Shown: positions 46,501 through 58,500 of the stretch, piece after piece
How positions within the stretch are numbered: position 1 is the first letter of the stretch
How the letters are laid out: every line of letters begins with the position of its first letter
Origin: Owenia fusiformis
Taxonomy: Eukaryota; Annelida; Polychaeta; Sabellida; Oweniidae
Direction: 5' to 3'
DNA: 64,000 nt
Assembly (NCBI GenBank): GCA_903813345.2
Contig: CAIIXF020000009.1
Location: 34,105,259 to 34,169,258, forward strand
Program-made: the position numbers and the translations under genes
Notes under the pieces: model-generated
Database searches by the model: none
What the model was told of the DNA's origin: nothing
The model's input: only the letters and a program-made list of their open reading frames with translations

Positions 46501-49500
46501 GTGAAGATTTTTGATCATAAAATGTTGACAAGTAAGTTGTCACTTCACCTTATAAAAACCAAACAAACAATTATTCTTGGTTGTGTACCTGTTCTGAGTT
46601 CTAGTATCCACTCTGGAGTTGTCTGTGGTGGGACGTTTGCTGTCCCAATAGCCTGGTTCTGCATTACGATTTCCAGAATCATATGTCCTCTTAGGGGCCC
46701 TTCTCTGTTCCTCCCTGTGAAATTAATGATATTATAAAAATAAAACCTTTGGTTCTCTGTTCCTACCTTTTATTTGTATAATAATAAATTCATTTAATCC
46801 TTGGGATATTCATGCTAGCTGGGAAATAACTTCCTTGGATTAAGAGGAAATTGAGAGTTAAAATCATTTTTTACAAAATTTCTTGCTGTTATTAACACAC
46901 ACATGGGGACACAAGCTGTTCTATAGTATATTATCTGATATAACAAAACATATTTGTTATTACATACCTTATTTTCTCAAGGCGCCTTGCCTCTTCTTCA
47001 CGACGTCTCCTGTCCTCTCTCTCTCGCTCTATTCTTTCACGTTCCATTTGTTGCTGGCGCTGACGCTCAAATCTCTCTGCTTCGAGGCGTGCACGTTCCA
47101 AACGATCTTTCTCATCCCTAGTTTAAAAGAAACAAACAATGCTATTTATAAATATCTGACTTTTTAGTTTTACTCAAAATGTGTAGTTACTGTATGTGAG
47201 ACTTGAATGTGGATGTTCATGTTCTACTGAACCAACTTAAGCAAATAGATATTCTCTGTATCTATTTATAGCTCAACTAACTTACTGGAGAGCTCTACGT
47301 TCTCTGGCAAGTCTATCAGCTTCACGTCGCTGTTCTTCATCAATACGTCGCTGACGTTCACGTAGGAGGAAACTCTGATGGCGATTGCTACGCTCCTCTT
47401 CACGAAGACGACGTTCTTTCTGACGGAGCCTTTCTCTCTCTCTTGCTTCCTACAATATGGACATAAAAAATCCTTGATATATTGCTGTATAGTATATCAT
47501 TCATACATTCTTATTTAGAGGTTTCAATATAAGTTTGATTCAGAATATTATTATAATCCTACAATATCAGATGAGATGCAGATACTTCATCATTCATTAC
47601 TACAATCATGACTAAGGTTGAATCAAATTTATTGCAAGAATTGAAAATTGTGCATGAGTAACAGATTTTCTGATACTAAGGATGATGCGCAACGGGGCAA
47701 GACATTTTGTGCGGGATTGTAATTTGTAAGCATGATTTTCATAAACTACTTATAGAATTAAGTGGTTTTCCAGTTTTGATGCTTCAGGCTTAGAAAATTC
47801 AAGTCAAGGCTTAAGGATAGTGTCCAATTGATGTAAGTTGTGGAAAGATGAAAAGATTTCATTAAGGAGAAGAAAATGATGATAAGCACCTCATTTCTTG
47901 TTTCAAAGAGCATTAGCATTAAAGTAGCATTGAGGGAACTACACCCATTTGAGACTTCATATAGGCTTGCAGCCAAAAGTGCCATTTGAAAATCATAAAA
48001 AAAATAGAAAATGCAACTCCAGATTAAAAAATCCAAACAAACTATATGTTGCTTCTCGAACACTAACAAATATTTAGCTAGATCTAAATCATTCAGAACA
48101 TGATATTAAATCTCCACAAAGAAGGTTGTTATGCTTTGTTTTGCCATATTATATTAACCTTGTAATTATAAACAAGCAATTGCTTAGATGCTGTCAAGCA
48201 CATTAGCATGTATGGAGGGCTTAAGGTGGGGGTAAAGCATGCACCCACCTGTAGCAGTTTACGGTCTAACAACACCTGTATTTGAGCTTCTTCTTTATCA
48301 AGCTAAAAGAAATTATTACTTTTAAAGTCATCCATAAACCAAAGAAAATCCCAATGCCTTTGTATAAAAAGTAAAGTGGGTAAAAATGAAGCAATAGTAG
48401 ACATAGATGGAGTAAAATAAAAACTTTTTAAAATGAAGAACATTTTTGACTTTCTGACACTAATGCTGCTTGAATCAGGGATTGTTAGTAATTCTGGTAT
48501 TAGATGAAACACAGAATCATTCATCAAAATTCCAAGCATTTCATAAGTATACATGGGCATTGGCGGGTATAGTGTTGTGGAAAAAATCCCAAATATATGT
48601 TATGGTGTTAAAACTCCATGCAAACCTGGCAAACAAAGTCGACAGATACATAGAGACAAGAAAATAAAAGATGAATGACCCATTTCCTCATATCAAACAT
48701 ATTAATTCCTACAACTATTTTGTTAGAAAACACCTAGGCTTGATTGAAACAGTAAACCTGTATAAACAAACACTTGTCTAATGGGATCACTTCATTCAAA
48801 GTCCTACCACTAAAAACCTAAATTGCGAATATGTGTTGCATACAGGTAAAATATTTGGATACAAATCGAACCCCTTCTTGGTGAAAATGATGAAAATAAA
48901 AATTTCCTTCAACAGAAGTTCATTCATATTGTTATAAAGAAATAATGTCTTTATAACAAGATTATAAAGAAATAACGTCTTTATAACAAGACAAGATTAT
49001 AAAGAAAAAAGAAATAACGTCTTTATAACATGATTATAAAGAAATAACGTCTTTATAACAAGATTATAAAGAAATAAGGTCTTTACAACAAGATGGGGAC
49101 GAGTGTTCATACTTTACAGGTTTACTTTGACAATCTGTTACTGGTTCATTCTCATCTACTGATTAATATAGCCTCTGTTTTATAGTTTATGTTCTTACCC
49201 TGGCCCTATCCGCCTCTGTTTTTCCATCTTTATCCCTAGACTGGGTACGTGTTCGACTATGCTCTTTTCTCTCAGTTTTAACAGCTTCCTTCTTTACTTC
49301 ATCAACCTTCTTTTCTCCTTCCTTGTTGTCTGCTTTCTTTTTGTCACCCTCTTGATCATCTACTTCTTTCTTAACTGCTGTTGGCTCCTCTTCCTTTTTA
49401 ACTGCAGATTCCCCTTCTTTCTTTGTGTCTTCAGGTTTATCTCCTTCCTTGCTGGCATCTGTGGTTTTCTCTTTCTCTATAAAAATTTATAAATGGATTT

Positions 49501-52500
49501 TATAGGCTTCTTAGGAGCATGTTCATTAGGCAATGGGATACTTATGGAACAAATTAACCACTGACTATAAACATTGGTGGGATCAGCAGAATAATCATTT
49601 TAAGTGCTTGATTCAGAATATTGCTATAATCCTATGATATCAGATGAAACACGGATAAATAATCATTCATCATTTCAAGCAATGCCAAATCATTCTTTAA
49701 TTCCAGAAATTAAACAAAAATGCAATTATAGAAAATAAGACAATGGAAACATATCCCAAAAATTGTCCTGAGAATCTTAACATACCCTCTTCCTTCTTCT
49801 CAGCTGACTTCTGGTCTCCTTCTTTCTTTGGTGTTGTCTTTGCATCCTTCTTGTCATCTTTCTTGTCGTCTTTTCTGTCATCTCGTCTTCTACCACCACG
49901 ATCATCTGATCTTCTACGGTCACCATGACGATGATCTATAACAATTAATTCATGTCATCAATCATTGAAAATGTTCTTTCTTGGGAGGTAGATGTAGATA
50001 TTGGAGTTAATAAGTGTTAAGGTAGTTATAAAGATGGCTTCATGATATAGCACAGGAGTAATGATTTAACAAGTGTGGTGTACAGGTTTAGGCCATATTC
50101 TTTTCATAATATCATACTTTCATATTCTACACTGAATTGCTGATTTTAATTCACGATTTTTAGGTCAGATTTATTTTAGTCTCCTATAAGATAAATTCTT
50201 GAAATAAACTGGAAATTGTATTCGACAGTTATTGTAGAATAAATAAAAAAACTAGTTTTAAAAGTTCAATAATTTCCAAAATATCATGATGCAGTACCTG
50301 AGGTTCTCCTGTCTCTTGGAGACATGTAGCCACGACGTCTGTCATCTTGAAAGCGAGCTCTATAATGACCAGATCCAGAAAGTCTTCTGTCACCACGCCT
50401 ATCTCTGTCATCACTTCGTCTCCTGTCGTCTTTCTTGGTTTCAACCTTTTTATCTGAAAATTTTTAAGGAAATAATTTACCAAATAAAATTCACATGATC
50501 TTAGTTCTACTCATTGTTATCTTAAAACATAAAATTTCTTGTTTCTTTTTGATGTTGATGTGTACTTGACAGTATGTGAAAAAGAGCTTGATTCAGAAAA
50601 TTGTTGTAATCCTATGATATCAGATGAAACACGGATAAATAATCATTCATCATTTCAAGCAATTCGAGTATCCATTATAGATATATTTGATTTGTGGACG
50701 TGTTTATACCAAAGGCCGGCAGATTATTGAATGGATGCAGTAAAGCACACAAACCTTTATCTTCTTTCTTTTCTTCTTTCTTATCAGTTGCTTTGGCCTC
50801 AGTAGCTTTAGCTTGGGGCTTAGGTTGAGTGGCAGGGTCAGTCTTTGCCTAAAAATTGACAAAGAGGTAATATACATACTGTACTGTTTCATTTCAAGGT
50901 TTGTTGTCTTGAAAATGAGAAATACCAAGAAAAATGGGCCAATTTTGACAAATTTAGGCTGATTTGTTAAAATAAGAATTTTGCAATATGTAAGATCCAG
51001 AGCTTTGTTGTAATCCTATGACATGAATTGTATTATCATTCATCACTGCATACAATATGCCTAGATCTATTATGGCGAGACCATACATACATAAGACATA
51101 GTATTGTTCAGAGTCATACATACCCTTTCTACAGAAATCATCCTGCCATGAAGTTCAGTTCTATGTAGATGTTGGATACACTTTGTTGCCTCTTCTTGGG
51201 TTGTCATGGTAACAAATCCATAGCAACGGGAGCCAGGGCTACGTGCATTAGTGACAACCTTTGCACCTGCAACCTATGATGAAATTGTACAAAATGTATA
51301 TATCTTAATATTAAACAACTGTTTCCAAAAAATACATTGAAAAACATAATTGTAGTATCTTTTGTTCACCTTCAAAAATGTAAATATTAGAGATAATGAA
51401 TTAAACATTGTAATTAAGACTTACTTTTCCATATTTGCTAAATAGAGCTTTCAAATCTGTAGCACGCGTAGAAGATGATAATCCACTGACCCATAGGTTC
51501 TTACTGTTGCTAGCTGCCCGACCTATAACACAATGCTGTTTATCAAAGGTTTGATCCAACACTACATACAATTACAGTTTACAAGGTGCTTCAGTTGTTG
51601 TACATGGCTTTGTTACTGTAAATTGTCAATTCAAAGTGGTTTATGCTCCAATCAGAATATTTCTATAATCCTTTATGATCAGATGAAACACGGATTTATA
51701 ATCATTCATCATTAATGAGCATAAAATAATGGGAATACCAAGATTTAGTTTTGCTTTATCCTATTTGAAAATACATGTACTCTTAAAATAAGTAAGATGC
51801 ATATCGATCAAAGCAGCAAAAATCATACTCCTTTGTATTATGCATCTTTGAAATAATCAAAATTACGTGGCAATATTTTGCTAACAACTGTTTATAACTT
51901 ACTCTTGTCATCTTTCTTAGCTTCCTCAGTAGTAGCGCTGGAAAAGAAATGTAAGATAATAAGAAAGTGTAATGAAGCATGTTCTAGTTATATGACAGAA
52001 TGTTTTAGAAACAGTGTTAATCATGCTATCGTGATCGAAAAAATCATGAGGTTATAAATAATGTCACTATTACCATCTATTCATTTATAAAGAAAATCAA
52101 GTTTTTTGGGCTAAATTCGCTGGCACGATTGTGTTGCCAAGGCCGGATGACAAATTTCATTTAATTATTAATTAATGGGCGCCATCTGTATAATCATGCA
52201 TTATTTTTTAAAAAATCAACCTTTTTATGTAAGAATTGTATTTACAAATGAAAAAATTATTGTGCAAAAATGTTCCGGTCATGTTTATTTATTTTAAACC
52301 CTACAATGTTAATGTAACCAAAAATGAATGAAATCCTGAAATTACTTAAAAGCTACATAATGTTGAAGTAAAAATTGTAGTAGAGATACTAGGCAAACTA
52401 AAAGATTAATACTGATGTATTCTAGTGCTTGAGCAGCACTCAGTTGGTATCAAAATAAATCCAGTGGCCGAAGCAGATAGAGGTGACCAACCGTAACCAT

Positions 52501-55500
52501 GGCGACTGCATCATACAAACCAACCTCTTATCATCAGAACTTTTTGCATCGGTTTTAGAATCATCTTTGTTGCTTTCCACTGGTTTTTCATCAGACTTTT
52601 CCTCAGATGTCTTTGTGGTCGATTCATCATTGGTATCAACTTTTGCAGGTTCTTTGTCACCACCAGTTTTCTCTGCATCTGCAACCTCTTGGGCGGTCTC
52701 GCTGGTTGATACTTCTCCATTGGCATGATCACCATTTTCCATAGTTAGAAGATCAGCATCAAGGTCGTTCTGTGCTGTATCATCAACCATAACAACAAGA
52801 GACACATCATCTTCTTTTTGTGACTCCAATGATGTGTCCATTTTGATTGTATCCTCGACGGTAAATGGTGCAACTGGTGCTACGCTAGTTGGAGTTGGTG
52901 GAACAGAGACGGCTTCCTTAAGGATGTCAGACTTGGTCTTATTCATGATAGCGGACACTTCTGCATCATTTGTACTGCCATCTTCACTTGCAGGAGCTTT
53001 CTTCTCATCATCAGGTGCAGTTGTAACAGGGTTAGTTTCTATGCAATGGAAATTCAACAGTAGAAACAGCTTAATGTAGGAATGTATACACCACGATATA
53101 TCTATATATTCGTCTTTAAGTACATGTATGTGTGCAAGTACAGCTAGCTACTTACCCCATACCCCTTAGTAAATAAAAGATTTGATCTTTAGGTGAGATG
53201 TCGTTTCACTCATATTGGCTAAAGGTTACATATACAAGAAATTCATTCATCAAACAAATTATATCCCCAAATAAGGTGAAACCTGTTTCAACAATTACCG
53301 CTCCAAGATGGTGTTGGCTGATAGCGTCACATCAATCACAGAATCCTCCTATACATGTCGAGCCAACTGTCGTCATAGAATAAACCTGTCTTAGAAACAC
53401 TGTATTTAATTACACATTGGAAAGATGGGTTTCGTGACTGTTCCATTTGGCATCTAAAGATCATAGGCCATTCATAGTCTGTTCATATATACTTTACTTT
53501 CCACCAGCCGAATACTAAGGAAGATTTCCATTTGAGGCTAAGGGCAACTCTGGACAGAATGTTCTGTAAGTAATGTTCCATATGTCTGAAAAATAAACTT
53601 GCAGCCTATGGAAAATCCAAACATGCAGTCCGTTACATATATATCAAAGTGATTGAAGTCTTCCTATTGTTATTTAGTTCCAGTTTTACTCCTTTCATTT
53701 CACTCCTTGTCTTTTTAGATTATCCGTTTCACTATTCTTTCACAGCAGTTCACAGTATTTTCAAGATTAAACAGTTATCTGTGGTGATGAACTTTTGAAA
53801 CAAATGTTTTGTCACCATGGCAACAACACAATGCTTGGATGACATGGTTACCAAAACACCAATACAAAGCAAATGTCATTGGCTATGTTGAAGTACTTGC
53901 AAAGTATCACTACCCATAACAATGTGCTAGGCAATCTTGCCATACAGTGCATGAGGCTTGATTTGATCTGGGGGATCAGTCCTCAAGTGGAATTTCTGAT
54001 GTACAGCAGGCATAGCAGTTTTGGGGTTTATTCTACTGATGCTAACATAGTTGGCTATGTAGACCGACAGTGGCATTGGATCATCAACTGGTTCTCTTTC
54101 CAGGCTTGATTGGGACCACCAATTCACTCTTGATGGGAACTGCCATCACGCTGTGGACATGAAGTCATTCATTTGGGACTCCTCGGGTACTCTAGCATGT
54201 GATGTACAGACAATTACGACCAAGAAGGATTTTCACGAATGAGCTTGACTACAATATATCATTTTAACCAAATACTGAATGCATTTCAAAAATTCAACAT
54301 GGGATAAGAATCGATCAACCCATAAAAATGAATGACTACAATCCTTCTTGATCTCATGTCTTGGTTGAAACAGGTCCCCCCTTAATTATATTCATATCTA
54401 ACACATGATCCACCAGTTATTTGTGTCTTAAACTCCTCGCTCATTTTACCTGCTTTATCCTGAGTTTTCACTTCTTCTTTAGGCTTGTCCTCCTGAAGAA
54501 AAAAAAATAGTGTTTTTATATTACAATGTTTTTTCAGGACAATTATGTGGTTGACATTTAAAGGTTTGGGCAATAAAAGATCACTGTTGAAATCAAAATT
54601 TATACTCAAATAGCAACTGGTGTAGTTGATGCCCAGAAAAAAAGTATCGTAACTGTGTGATGTAACGATAATAACAAGGCATTAACATGCAAAATGTCAC
54701 CACCTGCCTATTTTACAGACACCAAATGCAGACCGCCTAACACCATCCACAAAGAGTTGGAGACAAACCTAGTGGTGACACAACAGTGATGATTATAATG
54801 CTCAACTCAGAAAATTGTTGTAATCCTATGATATCAGATGAAACACGGATAAATAATCATTCATCACTTTGAGCATACAGTATAAACATGTTATAGTGTA
54901 AATTACCAGGAGCTAAGCAAATACTGATTTTTATAATGAAGCATGATGTAAGATAGTTTCAACTAAAGTAAACTCTAACCAGAACAACGGCAACGCCAAA
55001 GCGTAGCGAATCCCATCGAACAGAAATGGCTGACATTTTTACAAACGAAATATATAGCAAATATCATAAAACAACACACCAGAAAGGCCACCATTTTCAA
55101 AATGGTTGCTCATTTGCCAAGTTGTCATCAGAAGAAATAATATGCTTTCTACCAAAAGCATCATTAGACAGTGTGCCATGCTTATAGTATTCACATACCA
55201 AATATGAACAAAATCGCTCCACTACTTTTCAAGTTATAGTAAAATACGTTAAAATGGCGGCCATTTTTCAAAAAATTTTTCAAAATGGCCGCCTTCTACC
55301 AAAAGTGTCATAGGACAGTGTGCCATGCTTATAGTATTCACATACCAAATATGAACAAAATCGCTCCACTACTTTTCGAGTTATAGTAAAAAACGTTAAA
55401 ATGGCGGCCATTTTTCAAAATGGCCGCCTTCTACCAAAAATGTCTTTAGACAGTGTCCAATGCTTATAGTATTCACATACCAAATATGAACAAAATCGCT

Positions 55501-58500
55501 CCACTGCTTTTCGAGTTACAGCAAAAATCGTAAATAACGAGTAAAGGCCGCCATTTTTCAAGATGGCTGCCATGTGCTTCTTTAATATCTTCATTTGTAG
55601 CTTTATTAATGTCCTTTATAATTTTTTTACATTTAAAACATATTGCTATTACAGTTTTACATATTGCACCTAAATTACTGTAAAATCGGCACTAAAATGG
55701 CCGCCATTTTGAAATGAGCGGCCATTTTGAAAATCGGCTTTCGAGCAGAACTTCTAGCCCCATAGGGTATATGTGTACAAAATATGAACAAAATCGGGCC
55801 AACGGTATTTGAGTTATTGCCCGGACGGACGGACGTACGTACGGACGGAGGCGTTCCCTATATCCCTCCGAACTTCGTTCGATGGGATAACAAGTAACAA
55901 AGTAAATAACTTGTCAGTCAATTAGTTTTCTTGAATCCCAACTTCCAAGCATCGCCATCCCAGAATGAGATGTGCATGAAAGTGAAGTAAGATGCCTACC
56001 TCTTCTGCTAACAGCTTGTCTTCATCTTCTACAGTTAATGTTATAGCATCAGGCTCATCCATGACCAACTATAAAGATAAATTGCACAAATAAAAATACA
56101 ATCAATTAAGAATAAGAATAACAACTCTGCTCCAAAAAAGAAGCTGAATCAAAAGTGTTCAATGTCAAGATGAATGAACTTCATTTTTCCTATCGATAAT
56201 GCTAGAAAATGACTCATCTGAATAAACAAAGAAAACTTGTTATAAAACCGTTTAAATGAGACTCGTGTATACCATAACATATTAATATATTGAGAATTGG
56301 CTTTAAGTAAGTATTTCTACAATCAATAGTCTCAATGAGCTTATTGATTTTATGCATAAAACAATATCTATTATAAAATTAATCGGAAATTAATAGAAAA
56401 TAAATTTCCACTAAGCTCACAATAAAGCTCATATTCCAAACATATAACATACAACATACACAATATAAATTTACAGAATTTTTGTCCAGACCAATATTGG
56501 TCAAAATATGCCTGTTTTTCATGATTTTTCTCATTTCAAGTGGGTGCAAATGGGTTTTCAAGTAGCTGCAAGCCTGTTTTTATAATCTCAGGTGAGTGCC
56601 GCATCCACTTGCTTTAATACTGGGGAGACCACTGATATACCTAACTTAAATGTATCTAAACTTATATATGTGAAAGGGATGAAATTATGTATCCTAAAAA
56701 GACTAAGGTAACACACTAGTATGTCATAAACAGAAGAATACATGGGTGCTAGAAGTGCAACTGAAATAGAATACAAAACACTAACTTTCATAACGAAAAC
56801 ACCATCAAGCCACCACCAAACTTTTAATATGGGGAATTATACACAGAACGATGATTAACAAACACAACCATGTTCTAAAAATGCCTAAAATCCAGTAACA
56901 TGTTCTGCAAATCAAACACTGTCTATGTAAAGGTAAGGGGGAAACTGACTCTTACTATGTGTACAGATAGCCATCACCAAATAAAGTATTAACTACATTC
57001 CCTCTTGTACATGAGGTTCTACCATTAACAAATGCCCCAATTCAACAAAATAATGAAAAGTCAATACAGCTGATAAGAGATGGGGTCACATGTGGAAAGG
57101 TTCACAAAACACAGTCAAGAAGCAGAACAAAAAAAAGGACTCATCCCTCGAGAATTATTAATGTGCAATAACACATGATAAAATGTCATCACCTGTGGTC
57201 GTAATCCTAAAGTACAACTGATAAGAGATGGGATCACATGTGGAAAGGTTCACAAAACACAGTCAAGAAGCAGAAAAGAAAAGCCAGCCTTGAGAATTAT
57301 TAATGTGCAGTAACAAGGCATTTACATGATAAAATGTCACTACCTGGTCATAATTATTTTAAGTGTAACAATTTGTTACAGATGCTTACAGGTGGTGACA
57401 TTAAACCTGTCAAATGAATATCTTATGTAACTGTAACACCATGCTAGTGGAAGTTTTTAAAAATCACCAAATCCGAATATTATAATTTCGAGCTACCTCA
57501 AAGGCATCAATCTCCTTCTCTAACTGCTCTTCGGTTACTTTAACATCATGTTTAACACTGACTTTATTTTTTTCAATAGTTTCCATGTCCTAAAACCAGA
57601 ACAATGTCAATCCAGCGAAACGAAATATAAGTGCTGGGGCCTGAATACATAACCATGTGTGTAGAAACAGGTGTTTTGAAATATAACATAGCTTGGCTAA
57701 TCACATATTTCTGTTCAAAGCTGATAATTCTGATTAATTATTAACAACACTGAAGTATATTATCTTACACGCCACTCAAACATTTACAATCTCATACCCT
57801 TTTCACCTCCTATTTTTGATTTTGAGTTGAAAAATTACACCCAATGCCATTTCCCCAATGTTAAATTAGCAAGTTTCTACCTGGATTTGTAGTTAGGTAG
57901 TTGTCTTTTCTTCTTTAGCATTTACAATATTTTCAAAATCCATTTTCTAAGTTCCAACTTCTTCAGTTTCCACTTCAAATGATTATTATAATATTCCACA
58001 TGTTCAGCTTTGTTGTATCACAATATGATTTATTCTTAGGCTCTATTTCAACAATAGTGTCTAATATGGCAGGTCTTAGTTTGCCAATACTGTGCAGTTT
58101 TAGATTGTTGAAGCTATTAACATTGATTGTTATGTACAGTAGTATTCAATAATCATCTACATATCACTGACTCATTACATGTACTAAACTTGACTTGCAA
58201 TATTTATAGTACTAAACTAGCCTACTGAACATCACATTAATCAATATGCCCTTGGTAATTTTTTGTTGTTTTTCACTTCATAAAAAAACAATTTAAAGTG
58301 GAAGACATATAATTTTTAGAAAGGTGATTAAAGAATAAAGGTATGTTTAATATATTGGAACCATATGTAGAATCTATTTCTTGGCGATTTATTCTAGTAT
58401 ATACTGTTGGAACCATTTCATTACACTTGTTGATTTTTAAAATTCATATTTAAGTTTTGTTGTGGATTGTAAGGATAGACCTAAGTCATGATATTGACTT

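Noticed and set aside
48931-49093. Possible CRISPR-like 30-bp repeats
   Set aside because: Plain head-to-tail tandem repeat with no spacers inside an intron.
49259-49492. Phe/Leu-rich plus-strand ORF that looks membrane-like
   Set aside because: It is the complement of the Lys/Glu-rich SAFB-like exon 14; TTC/CTT codons on the reverse strand imitate a membrane protein.
52483-53079. Plus-strand Ser/Val/Leu-rich ORFs opposite SAFB-like exon 7
   Set aside because: Mirror image of the acidic, Ser/Thr-rich exon on the minus strand.
54210-54370. Another snoRNA-like unit in SAFB-like intron 6
   Set aside because: It shows a weak inverted repeat (ccaagaaggatt / aatccttcttga) but no box C, D or guide.
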